From Bin18 sp965200355 (GTDB taxonomy: Bacteria > Desulfobacterota > Binatia > Bin18): a stretch of 64,000 nt of DNA. Under the pieces are notes generated by a model. The model made no database searches and was not told the DNA's origin. It saw only the letters and a list, made by a program, of their open reading frames with translations. The DNA lies in the NCBI GenBank assembly GCA_965200355.1, contig OZ241351.1, forward strand, positions 1,240,001-1,304,000. Reading direction: 5' to 3'. A program made the position numbers and the translations under genes. Shown here one piece after another: positions 16,963 through 25,779 of the stretch; position 1 is the stretch's first letter; each line of letters starts with the position of its first letter.

Positions 16963-17957
16963 CAGGGCAGCTTGCGGAGGAGGGTGCGATTCAGGCCCGT
17001 TTCCAGACCGAGCAGGGTCAGCGCCAACGCGATGCACCAGGGATAGAATTCCTCATAGTCGAGGTAGAGGGGGGCGCGAAAAGGGGTCCGCTCCAGGTCA
17101 TTGATTGTGTCGTAAACGGACTGGAGGCTGGCGGTGTCGGTTGCGCGGAAATAGCGTCCGCCCGTGGTCTGGGCGATATTCGACAGCGTTTCCTCGTCGA
17201 TATCGACCTGGATGGGGCGATAGACCGTATTGCCAAACAGGTCTCGGGTCGGATAGGGCGCCATGCCCCGGGTCCCCGCGCCTATGGTATAGACGGTAAT
17301 GCCCAGGGTGTGGGCCGCGTCGGCCGCGGTCAGGGGTGAGATGCGGCCGGCATTATTCTGTCCATCGGTCAGCAGAATCACGACCTTGCTCTTCGCCTCC
17401 GAGTGCTCCAAGCGCCCCGCCGCGGTGGCCAGGGCCGAGCCAATCGCCGTGCCATCCTCAATCATCCCAATCTCAGCGCGGTCCAGGTTGTGTAACAACC
17501 ATCCGTGGTCCAGGGTGAGCGGGCACTGGGTGTAGGGTCGAGCGCTGAACAGCACCAGGCCGATGCGGTCTCCGCCTCGGACCGTCACAAAATCCCTGAC
17601 CACCGACTTGACCACCTCCAGCCGATTGGCGCGCCCATTATCCAGGCTGAAATCTTCGGACAGCATACTGCTCGAAATATCAACGGCCAGCACAATATCG
17701 ATCCCTTCCCCGTAAGACTGACTCTCGGCTTTGCCGAGTTGTGGCCGGGCCAGGGCGAGAACGAGGAGAAAGAGGACCGCCCCGCGCAACACGGGCAAAA
17801 TCCAACGCCAGTGTCGTTTCCCGGTCTGTGTCAGGGAACGGAGGATATCCAAGCTGGGATAGCGGAGCGCCGCTTCGTGCGCCCGCCGCCGGTGGAACCA
17901 CAAGACCAGGGGAATGAGGAGCCAGAGCAGCAGCACCCAGGGATCATGCAGCCGCAT
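16962..17957 (-). CDS. batA: BatA-like von Willebrand factor A membrane protein
   Basis: A 331-residue VWA protein with N-terminal TM helices (VLLLWLLIPLVLWF; GAVLFLLVLALARPQLG), a MIDAS motif (AVDISSSM), LTDGQNNAG and a C-terminal TM helix (CIALALTLLGLETGL). The order matches BatA/BatB pairs. The ATG at 17957 has GGAGGAG close upstream. The reading frame overlaps the 3' end of the DUF4381-like gene and the 5' end of batB, indicating tight coupling. This gene is intact, as is batB, although both neighbours upstream and downstream carry lesions. Confidence 0.88.
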   Translation of the reverse strand: MRLHDPWVLLLWLLIPLVLWFHRRRAHEAALRYPSLDILRSLTQTGKRHWRWILPVLRGAVLFLLVLALARPQLGKAESQSYGEGIDIVLAVDISSSMLSEDFSLDNGRANRLEVVKSVVRDFVTVRGGDRIGLVLFSARPYTQCPLTLDHGWLLHNLDRAEIGMIEDGTAIGSALATAAGRLEHSEAKSKVVILLTDGQNNAGRISPLTAADAAHTLGITVYTIGAGTRGMAPYPTRDLFGNTVYRPIQVDIDEETLSNIAQTTGGRYFRATDTASLQSVYDTINDLERTPFRAPLYLDYEEFYPWCIALALTLLGLETGLNRTLLRKLP

Positions 17958-19045
17958 AGCGCTCCTCCTGGGGCTGACTGGGCTGGTCAGAATGCGTCTG
18001 AGCCGGCCGTGGTCGGGTCTCGTCCACAAAGCGCTGGGCCGCTTCATAGGCCGCCTCGCTCTCGGCCAGGCTGGGGCGCTGCCGGGCGAATTTTACCAAG
18101 TCGGCCTGGGCCAGGAACGTCCCGAGCAACCGCTGGTGGGCTGGCGGTAGACGGCTGGGGGGGGGTGCCCCCCAAGGGCAGGGCGGACGGCTGAGCGGAG
18201 CGAGGGGCAGAAGAAACGCGGGTGACGGCCACGAGAAATTCTTCGGTTGTCATTTCCGGGGCGCGCACCTGGAGGCCATCTTCCAGATAGGTCCGAACAA
18301 TGGCGGACAGGCTGACATAATATGCCTCAAACTGCCCGGCTTGCGGGAGGCGCTGGGCGCGCAGGTGGGCCAGAGCCTCAAGGGCGACCTCGTGGGCGGG
18401 CCGGGGCGGAGGAGCCGCGGCTCGACGGAATCGGTTCAGCACATAATACAGGGCTATGCCCGTCCCGAGCAGGGCAACCAGGACTGCCCCGCTCAGGAGG
18501 ACAGACCGCCAGGGAAAGGCCAGGTCTTCCGGGGGTTTGATGTCCCGAATGTCGGTCGGTTGTCCTTCCTGGGCGAGCAGGCTCGCCACATGGACGCGGA
18601 GCGCCTCGCCTGTGGCCTCGTGCTGGGTGCCGTCAGGCGTTGTATAGGCGATGCGTGGGGCGGGGAGGATATGATAGTCGGTTGTAAAAATGGTGAGGAT
18701 ATACCAGTGGGTGAGGGTGGTCCGGTCCGCCTGTGGCGGGTCTGGCTCCCGACCAAAGTCGATAATATCAAAGTCGCCGATGCGCTCGTGGAACAGCGGG
18801 GCAGCGACGTCCACGCCGGCCTCCGCGTTGATCGTAATAGTGTAGCGGAGATGATCCCCGAGGGTGAGCGCGTCTCGGTCAACGCTGGTCTGGAGGCGCA
18901 CCGGGCCGGTCGATTGCTCTCCGTCCGCTACGGCCCAACCCACGGCCGGCAGGCCGAGGAGGGAGCACCCTATGAGCAGGAGAGCCAGCGGCGCTTTTGG
19001 GACAACCCGGGATGAGCATCTCATGAGGAACTTCACGAACGTCAT
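17944..19045 (-). pseudogene. DUF4381/BatD-like envelope protein with frameshift in a G9 run
   Basis: A signal peptide (APLALLLIGCSLLGLPAVGWA), a periplasmic beta domain (VRLQTSVDRDALTLGDHLRYTITI), a TM helix (SVLLSGAVLVALLGTGIALYY) and a cytoplasmic helical domain (LSAIVRTYLEDGLQVRAPEMTTEEFL). At a run of nine G (18157-18165; C on the coding strand) the frame slips. Removing one base restores a normal end, HQRLLGTFLAQADLVKFARQ, which finishes at 17944. As it stands the frame runs on as proline-rich junk into the batA region. The start is uncertain: 19045 lies 4 bp after the DUF58 stop; 19024 is possible. Confidence 0.72.
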
Positions 19046-19049
19046 GCCC

Positions 19050-19924
19050 TTAATGCCGGCGCTCACGCATCCGAAAAAAACGCAGTAAGGCGTCTACATA
19101 CGGCTGGTCAGTGCGCACGGTAATGGCATCCGCGCGTGCGCGGCGCAACATGCGCGTTCTGTCGTCCCGGGCCGCGGCGGCCCGCCGGGCGAATTCTTCC
19201 CGGACCCGCCGGTCCCCGGTATCGACTAACTCCCGCTGGCCGGTTTCTGCATCTTGGAGCGCGAGCAGGCCGATGTTCGGCAGGGTCAGCTCGCGCGGGT
19301 CGTCTAACACAATGGCAATAACGTCATGGCGACGATTGGCAATGGTGAGCGCAAAGGCGGCGTGTGGGTCGAGCCAATCGGAAATGAGAAAAACCACCGC
19401 CCGGCGCTTACTGACACGATTGAGATGTTCCAGGGCGACCGTGATATTCGTGCCGGGCTGCTGGCTCTGGAAGGAGAGCACCTCACGAATGACCCGCAGG
19501 ACGTGGCGGAGGCCCTTTTGGGGGGGAGTGACAGCTCGACTGCGTGACTGAATATCACTAGCCCAACTTTGTCATTATTGGTAATGGCCGAGAAGGCAAA
19601 CAGGGCGGCCATCTCGGCCGCCATGGTACTCTTGAGCTGAGACACGGTGCCAAACCGCGTCGAGGCGCTGGCGTCCACCACGAGCATCACGGTCAGTTCA
19701 CGCTCTCCGCTAAACCGCTTGACGTGGGGGATCCCCGTCCGGGCGGTGACGTTCCAGTCGATGGTGCGGACGTCATCACCTGGGCAGTACTGGCGGACCT
19801 CGGCAAACTCCATGCCGCGGCCTCTGAACGCGCTCTGGTATTGGCCGGCAAAGACATCGTTGACCAGATGGCTGGTGCGAATATGAATCTTGCGGACCGC
19901 TTTGAGTTGTTCCGAAGTGAGCAT
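19050..19924 (-). pseudogene. DUF58 protein (MoxR-associated) with a 1-nt frameshift
   Basis: A DUF58/VWA-like protein of about 290 residues, the usual gene after moxR. The N-terminal half carries the DUF58 signature GRGMEFAEVRQYCPGDDVRTIDWNVTAR and a MIDAS-like VVDASAST. The frame is lost after SLPP at a run of seven G (19520-19526, C on the coding strand) next to four T; adding one base rejoins the second frame, which contains RRAVVFLISDWLDPHAAF and ends at 19050. Without that, the product loses its C-terminal half. It starts 3 bp after the natural moxR stop. Confidence 0.78.
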
Positions 19925-19927
19925 AAG

Positions 19928-20922
19928 CTAGGGCACGGGCACCCCGTCAAAGATGTGGTGCAGAATGGCATCCGTGGTCAGTTCTTCGGCCTCGGCCTCA
20001 TACGTAATAATAACACGGTGCCGGAGAACATCCGGGCCGATGGATTTCACATCTTACGGCGTGACATAGCCGCGGCCCTGGAGCAGGGCGTAGGCTTTGG
20101 CGGCGACGGTCAATGAGAGGGTGGCCCGCGGCGAAGCGCCGTACTGAATAAAACGCTGGATATCAATGCGATAGGTCGCAGGGTCGCGCGTGGCAAAGAC
20201 CAGATCAATAATATAGTCCTTGATTTTATCGTCCAGATAAATCTGGTCGGTCAGGGCGCGCAAGCGGACGATATCCGTTGGGCTCAGCACCGGACTCGTG
20301 GCGGCCGGCGGCGTGGTGGTGGCCATGCGATCCAGGATTTGCCGCTCTTCCGCTTTTGAAGGATACGTGACCCACAGCTTCAGCATAAAACGATCAACCT
20401 GGGCTTCTGGCAAGGGATAGGTGCCTTCCTGCTCAAAGGGGTTCTGGGTGGCCAGCACCAGGAAGAGGGCGGGCAGGGGGTGGGTCTCCTCACCTATGGT
20501 GACCTGGCGCTCCTGCATCGCCTCTAATAAGGCGCTTTGGACTTTGGCCGGTGCCCGGTTGATCTCGTCGGCCAGAACAATGTTGGCAAAAACCGGCCCT
20601 TTTTTTGGTGGTAAAGGTCCCGGGCGCGGGGATTATAAATCAGCGTTCCAATCAGGTCTGCGGGCAGGAGGTCCGGGGTAAACTGGAGCCGCTGAAAGCT
20701 GGCGCTGATTGCTTGGGCCAGGGTCTTCACCGCCAGGGTCTTGGCCAGACCCGGAACGCCTTCCAACAGGACGTGGCCGTTCGCCAACAGACCGACCATC
20801 AAGCGGTCTACGAGATACTGCTGACCAATGATGACCTGGCCCATAGCGTCCCGTAAGCGCGCCAGTGAAGCCGCTTCCTCTCTCACCCGTTCGTTCAGAG
20901 CCAAAATATCTCCATCCGGCAC
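19928..20922 (-). pseudogene. moxR: MoxR AAA+ ATPase, broken by a frameshift and an in-frame stop
   Basis: A MoxR-family AAA+ ATPase, a chaperone thought to act on VWA partners. The N-terminal frame has the Walker A LLEGVPGLAKTLAVK and runs to a poly-A tract (T7 on the plus strand, 20600-20606), where it shifts into nonsense. Adding one A joins GPVFANIVLADEINRAPAK, the Walker B region, and the sensor/lid part. That frame then meets TAA at 20054-20056 in the context RGYVTP-stop-DVKSIGPDV, where relatives have Gln; read-through continues cleanly to a second stop at 19928. Two independent lesions make a functional product unlikely if the sequence is right. Confidence 0.8.
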
Positions 20923-21043
20923 CGGATATGCTCCTCAGTCGTGGCTGCCTGGCTGTATAGACGATAGTAGACGTCGACAAGCCTGAATTTCTTCATTGAT
21001 TGTGAGCGAGTATTTGTCCGAGACTGAACGTCTCTGAGGCGAA

Positions 21044-21072
21044 AAAATAAAAACCGCAATCGCCGGTGTCAA
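21044..21072 (-). promoter_or_regulatory. Sigma-70-like promoter of the moxR-bat operon
   Basis: On the minus strand a perfect -35 TTGACA (21072-21067) is separated by exactly 17 bp from TATTTT (21049-21044), a good -10. Transcription would begin about 115 nt before the moxR ATG. The leader can form a small GAGAC-GTTCA-GTCTC hairpin. The promoter is in good condition although the genes behind it carry lesions. Confidence 0.7.
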
Positions 21073-21144
21073 GGGTAGGCACGCAGGGCAGGACTCTTGA
21101 GCCACCGCCGATAAATAGGCTATGGTTCTGTCCTTTACATTTTT

Positions 21145-21171
21145 TTGACACAGGCTCTGGGCCGATAGGGT
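21145..21171 (+). promoter_or_regulatory. Possible promoter of the formate dehydrogenase operon
   Basis: TTGACA (21145-21150) follows a T-rich tract and is succeeded by TAGGGT after 15 bp; spacing is short and the -10 weak. Initiation would fall almost at the ATG at 21177, giving a nearly leaderless message. No other candidate is visible in the 254-bp divergent gap 20923-21176. Confidence 0.3.
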
Positions 21172-21176
21172 AGACG

Positions 21177-22868
21177 ATGAAACACAGTGGTGAGCGCGGC
21201 AGAAAACGGCCCCGGGGCCTGCGGACTCGGCCAAAAGGGCGCAGTGTTGACCCCCAGGCCCTCCGAGAAGTCCAAACCTTGCTGGCCGATACTCCGCGCC
21301 GGCGGGACCTCCTGATTGAGCATTTGCATCTCATCCAGGATCACTACGGCCATCTGTCTGCGGCTCACCTGGTGGCCCTCGCCCACGAAATGCAGCTCGC
21401 CCCCGTTGAGGTGTACGAGGTTGCCAGCTTTTACCATCATTTCGACGTGGTGAAAGAAGGACAAACCCCTCCGCCGGCACTCACCGTTCGGGTGTGTGAC
21501 TCGGTGAGTTGCGCGTTGGCCGGAGCCGAACACCTGATTCCGGCCTTAGAACAAGCATGCGGCAAAACGGTACGGGTCCAGCGCGTTCCGTGTGTGGGCC
21601 GGTGTGCAACCGCACCGGTTGCGGTGGTCGGTCAGAACCCCATTGGTCCGGCAAGTGTCGAGGTGGTGAGTCAGGCGGTTGAACACCACGCAACGCAGGC
21701 CAGCTTGCCGACGGACACGGTGGACTATCATGCCTATCGGGCCGGCGGCGGATATCGGGTGCTGGGTGCGTGTCTGAATGGCAGCCGCGACCTCGATTCT
21801 GTTCTGGACGCCTTGGAAGATTCCGGTCTGCGCGGCCTTGGCGGGGCCGGCTTTCCTGCCGGCCGCAAATGGCGCATCGTCCGGGGCTATGCGGGGCCGC
21901 GTCTCCTGGCGGTCAATATCGATGAAGGTGAGCCTGGCACTTTTAAGGATCGCTATTATCTCGAACGCGACCCGCATCGTTTCCTGGAAGGGATGCTGGT
22001 CGCTGCCTGGGTGGCCGAGATCAACGCCGTCTATATCTATATCCGGGATGAATACCCGGCCTGTCTTCAGATTCTCAAGAATGCGATTGCCGCTCTGGAG
22101 GCCGACCCGTCGCTGGCGCTGCCCGCTATTCACCTCCGCCGTGGGGCGGGTGCCTATATCTGCGGCGAAGAGTCGGGCATGATTGAGTCCATTGAAGGCA
22201 AACGGGGTATGCCGCGTCTCCGGCCGCCGTATGTGGCTGAGGTCGGCCTGTTCGGCCGCCCAACCCTGGAGCATAATTTTGAAACCCTGTATTGGGTGCG
22301 TGATATTCTGGAACGTGGCCCGGAGTGGTTTGCGAGCCACGGCCGGCGGGGACGCAAGGGACTTCGATCGTTTTCCGTCAGCGGTCGCGTCCAAAATCCA
22401 GGGGTCCACCTGGCCCCGGCCGGTATCAGTCTGCGTGAGCTGATTGACGAGTATTGCGGCGGGATGCTGCCCGGTCATGCGCTATACGCCTATTTTCCGG
22501 GGGGTGCGTCCGGCGGTATTTTGCCGGCCGCGCTGGCCGATCTGCCGCTCGATTTCGATACCCTGCAACCCTACGGCTGTTTCATCGGCTCCGCGGCCAT
22601 CATCGTTTTGTCCGATCAAGACAGTGCCAAGGCCGCGGCGCTCAATGCGATGCGCTTTTTCTCGCATGAGTCGTGCGGAAAATGTACACCGTGTCGCGTG
22701 GGGACACACAAAGCCGCCGGACTCATGGCGCACGACCGCTGGGATGTGCCCCTGCTTGAAGAATTGGCCCACGTCATGGGCGACGCCTCGATTTGTGGTT
22801 TAGGCCAGGCCGCGCCCAACCCGCTGCGCAGCATCATCCAATACTTCCCCGAGGAGCTTGCCCCATGA
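21177..22868 (+). CDS. NAD-dependent formate dehydrogenase, fused NuoE-NuoF-type subunit
   Basis: A 563-residue diaphorase subunit. Residues about 25-165 form a NuoE-like thioredoxin fold with the 2Fe-2S Cys pattern C-x4-C (CDSVSC) and C-x3-C (CVGRC). The rest is NuoF-like: GLGGAGFPAGRKW and NIDEGEPGTFKDRYYLE for FMN/NADH, GAGAYICGEESGMIESIEGKRG, and CGKCTPCRVGTH plus a last Cys for a 4Fe-4S cluster. In FdsGBA enzymes these are two polypeptides (FdsG, FdsB); here they are one. Its stop overlaps the ATG of the catalytic subunit by 4 bp. It should pass electrons between formate and NAD in the cytoplasm. Confidence 0.9.
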   Translation: MKHSGERGRKRPRGLRTRPKGRSVDPQALREVQTLLADTPRRRDLLIEHLHLIQDHYGHLSAAHLVALAHEMQLAPVEVYEVASFYHHFDVVKEGQTPPPALTVRVCDSVSCALAGAEHLIPALEQACGKTVRVQRVPCVGRCATAPVAVVGQNPIGPASVEVVSQAVEHHATQASLPTDTVDYHAYRAGGGYRVLGACLNGSRDLDSVLDALEDSGLRGLGGAGFPAGRKWRIVRGYAGPRLLAVNIDEGEPGTFKDRYYLERDPHRFLEGMLVAAWVAEINAVYIYIRDEYPACLQILKNAIAALEADPSLALPAIHLRRGAGAYICGEESGMIESIEGKRGMPRLRPPYVAEVGLFGRPTLEHNFETLYWVRDILERGPEWFASHGRRGRKGLRSFSVSGRVQNPGVHLAPAGISLRELIDEYCGGMLPGHALYAYFPGGASGGILPAALADLPLDFDTLQPYGCFIGSAAIIVLSDQDSAKAAALNAMRFFSHESCGKCTPCRVGTHKAAGLMAHDRWDVPLLEELAHVMGDASICGLGQAAPNPLRSIIQYFPEELAP

Positions 22869-25642
22869 CCGCTGTTCCTGAACCTGTCCTGAGCCCGGTC
22901 GAAGGGCGCGCCCAACCGACGTCCTTTCTCCTGGACGGACGGGCGGTTGACGCCCTGCCGGGTGAAACCATTTTACAAGCCGCTCAGCGTCACGGGGTAG
23001 CCATTCCCCACCTGTGCTATAAGGACGGGCTCCGGCCAGACGGGAATTGCCGGGCCTGTGTGGTGGAAGTGAAAGGAGAGCGCCCCCTTGCTCCTTCCTG
23101 CTGTCGGACACCCCAGGAGGGCATGGAGGTGGCCACCACGAGTGAGCGCGCCCGCCGCTCCCAGAAGATGGTGCTTGAATTGCTGCTCTCGGACACTGCC
23201 GAGACCGCCTATACCCGTGATTCGGAACTGGCGACCTGGGCACGCGCGCTGGCCGTTGGCCCACCGCGCTTTGCCCCGCGTCAGCAGCCGGAGGCGGACG
23301 GGTCTCACCCGGCCATTGCTGTGAATCTCGACGCCTGTATTCAATGCACCCGCTGTCAGCGCGCCTGCCGCGAAGAACAAGTGAACGATGTGATTGGCTA
23401 CGCCCAGCGCGGCAACCAGGCCAAGATCGTCTTTGATATAGACGACGCTCTGGGCAGCAGCTCCTGCGTTGGCTGTGGGGAATGTGTCCAGGCCTGTCCC
23501 ACCGGTGCGCTCATGCCAGCCAAGCAGGTGGGGCTGATTGAGCCGGACAAAACGGTGGATTCCGTCTGTCCCTATTGTGGCGTGGGCTGTCTGCTCACCT
23601 ATCACGTCAAAGACAACACCATTCTGCACGTCACCGGACGGGACGGCCCGTCCAACCACGGCCGGCTGTGCGTCAAAGGCCGCTACGGCTTTGACTATAT
23701 CACCCATCCGCATCGGCTCACCCAGCCCCTCATCCGCAGACCGGGGGTGCCCAAGTCCCCCGCAATCAGCATCGACCCGGCTGACCCGTCGGCGGTCTTT
23801 CGCCCAGCCTCTTGGGAAGAAGCGTTCGACGTTGCGGCGCGCGGCCTCAAAAAAATCCGGACCGAAAAAGGGAGCCAGGCACTGGCCGGGTTTGGCTCGG
23901 CCAAAGGCAGTAATGAAGAAGCCTATCTTTTCCAAAAGCTGGTGCGGACGGGGTTTGGGACGAATAACGTCGATCACTGTACGCGCTTGTGTCATGCCTC
24001 GTCGGTCGCTGCCCTGCTGGAAGGCATAGGCTCGGGCGCGGTTTCCAACCAAGTGGCCGATGTGGCGCGGGCGGAGTGCATTATCATCATCGGCTCCAAC
24101 GCCTCGGAGAACCATCCGGTGGCGGCGACCTTTATGAAGAATGCGGCCAAAGCCGGCAAGACGCTGGTGGTCATGGACCCCCGTCGGACAGAGCTCGCCC
24201 GCCATGCGGCGTATTATCTCCAATTCAAACCAGACACCGATGTGGCCCTGCTCAATGCCATGATGCACACCATCATTGAGGAAGGCTTGGTGCACCAGGA
24301 CTTTATCGAACAGCGGACCGCCGGATTTGACCGCCTCAAACAAAACGTCGCCGGCTTCAGCCCCGAGGAGATGGCGCCCGTATGCGGGATTGCCGCCGAG
24401 ACCATTCGAGAAGTTGCCCGGCGCTATGCCACTGCGTCCGGTTCGATGATTTTCTGGGGGATGGGTGTTTCGCAGCATATCCACGGCACGGACAACGCGC
24501 GCTGTCTTATTGCGCTGGCGCTGATGACCGGCCAGATCGGCCGGCCTGGAACCGGGCTGCACCCCCTGCGCGGCCAGAATAACGTCCAAGGGGCGTCTGA
24601 CGCCGGTCTGATTCCCATGATGTTCCCCGACTACCAACGGGTCGATGACGACGAGGTGCGTCAGCGCTTCGAGGCCCTGTGGGACGTTCCCCTGGACCCG
24701 CAGGCCGGTCTGACCGTGGTCGAGATCATGGACGCCATTCTCGCCGACCGGTTGCACGGCATGTACATCATGGGCGAAAATCCGGCCATGTCCGACCCCA
24801 ATCTGCATCACGCCCGGCAGGCTCTGGCCAAGCTTGACCACCTGGTCGTGCAGGATTTATTCCTGACCGAGACCGCCGCGTTTGCCGACGTCATCCTGCC
24901 GGCGTCGGCGCTCCCAGAGAAGACCGGCACGTTTACCAATACGGACCGGCGTGTCCAGCTCGCCCGCAAAGCGCTCGACCCGCCGGGCCAGGCGCGTCAG
25001 GACCTGGACATCATTCAAGCGCTGGCGCGCCGTCTGGGCCTGGACTGGCAGTATCGAGATACGGCGGCGGTCTACGAGGAGATGCGCCAGGCCATATCCG
25101 CGCTCGGGGGCATTAGCTGGGCACGGCTCGAAAGCCAGGGCTCCATCACCTACCCGTGCTGGACCGAAGACGACCCAGGGCGGCCAGTGGTGTTTCAAAA
25201 GAATTTCCCGACCTCGGACGGCATAGGCCGGTTCGTCCCCGCGCGTCTGATTCACGCTGACGAACTGCCTGATACAGTATTTCCGTTTGTGCTGATTACC
25301 GGTCGCCAGCTTGAGCACTGGCATACCGGCGCGATGACCCGGCGGGCAAGCGTCCTGGACGCCATCGAACCCCAGCCTGTGATTAACGTCCATCCTGAAG
25401 ACCTGGCCGCGCTGGGCGGTGCAGAAGGCGACCGGCTGACCATTGCCTCTCGCCGGGGCGAGATTCGCGCCTACGCGCGGGTGGATGCCGGCCTGCAACG
25501 GCGCGAGATTTTTATGCCCTTCTGCTATCAGGAGGCCGCGGCAAACCTGCTGACGAATGAAGCGCTGGACCCGTACGGGAAAATTCCCGAGTTCAAATAC
25601 TGCGCGGTGCGGATCAGCGTCAACCGCACTGCGGAAGCCTGA
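22865..25642 (+). CDS. fdhA: NAD-dependent formate dehydrogenase catalytic subunit (molybdopterin, Cys type)
   Basis: A 925-residue FdsA-like subunit. The order is an N-terminal NuoG-like 2Fe-2S domain (CYKDGLRPDGNCRAC), a His/Cys 4Fe-4S region, two ferredoxin clusters (CIQCTRCQRAC; CVGCGECVQACPTGAL), the Mo-proximal cluster VCPYCGVGC, and the bis-MGD domains with GRPGTGLHPLRGQNNVQGASD and a C-terminal QEAAANLLTNEALDP. The metal ligand is Cys (DHCTRLCHASSV), not selenocysteine. Codons 6-14 (EPVLSPVEG) lie in a dispersed repeat. No fdhD/fdsC maturation gene is in the window, though a mobA-moaD fusion is at 32.3 kb. Confidence 0.93.
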   Translation: MTAVPEPVLSPVEGRAQPTSFLLDGRAVDALPGETILQAAQRHGVAIPHLCYKDGLRPDGNCRACVVEVKGERPLAPSCCRTPQEGMEVATTSERARRSQKMVLELLLSDTAETAYTRDSELATWARALAVGPPRFAPRQQPEADGSHPAIAVNLDACIQCTRCQRACREEQVNDVIGYAQRGNQAKIVFDIDDALGSSSCVGCGECVQACPTGALMPAKQVGLIEPDKTVDSVCPYCGVGCLLTYHVKDNTILHVTGRDGPSNHGRLCVKGRYGFDYITHPHRLTQPLIRRPGVPKSPAISIDPADPSAVFRPASWEEAFDVAARGLKKIRTEKGSQALAGFGSAKGSNEEAYLFQKLVRTGFGTNNVDHCTRLCHASSVAALLEGIGSGAVSNQVADVARAECIIIIGSNASENHPVAATFMKNAAKAGKTLVVMDPRRTELARHAAYYLQFKPDTDVALLNAMMHTIIEEGLVHQDFIEQRTAGFDRLKQNVAGFSPEEMAPVCGIAAETIREVARRYATASGSMIFWGMGVSQHIHGTDNARCLIALALMTGQIGRPGTGLHPLRGQNNVQGASDAGLIPMMFPDYQRVDDDEVRQRFEALWDVPLDPQAGLTVVEIMDAILADRLHGMYIMGENPAMSDPNLHHARQALAKLDHLVVQDLFLTETAAFADVILPASALPEKTGTFTNTDRRVQLARKALDPPGQARQDLDIIQALARRLGLDWQYRDTAAVYEEMRQAISALGGISWARLESQGSITYPCWTEDDPGRPVVFQKNFPTSDGIGRFVPARLIHADELPDTVFPFVLITGRQLEHWHTGAMTRRASVLDAIEPQPVINVHPEDLAALGGAEGDRLTIASRRGEIRAYARVDAGLQRREIFMPFCYQEAAANLLTNEALDPYGKIPEFKYCAVRISVNRTAEA
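22880..22906 (+). repeat. Dispersed repeat, copy inside fdhA
   Basis: GAACCTGTCCTGAGC followed by CCGGTCGAAGGG. It is a close match to 62603-62629 and, inverted, to 25655-25695. Here it is read in frame as EPVLSPVEG at the N terminus of the formate dehydrogenase subunit. Confidence 0.65.
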
Positions 25643-25654
25643 AAAGAGTCAACA

Positions 25655-25695
25655 CGTCCTTCGACTTCGCTCCTGCTGCGCTCAGGACGAACGGG
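25655..25695 (-). repeat. Dispersed repeat, copy after fdhA
   Basis: CGTCCTTCGACTTCGCTCCT and then GCTGCGCTCAGGACGAACGGG. It corresponds, inverted, to the repeat at 22880 with an internal partial duplication (CGCT..GCGCT). CGTCCT and AGGACG at the ends can pair as a hairpin 13 bp after the fdhA stop, which may help end the transcript, but there is no T run. Confidence 0.6.
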
Positions 25696-25779
25696 AGGGG
25701 GGCCGTCGGCCCTGAGCGGCAGGCGTCACGCGCCTGGATTCAAAGGATGAGGGGAAAGACGTGTCAGAAGGAGAAGGCA

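Noticed and set aside
23968..23995. Selenocysteine in formate dehydrogenase
   Set aside because: The metal-ligand position is TGT (Cys) in RLCHASS; there is no in-frame TGA or SECIS-like hairpin.
22973..24841. 622-codon minus-strand frame opposite fdhA
   Set aside because: It mirrors conserved iron-sulfur and molybdopterin motifs on the plus strand; a shadow.
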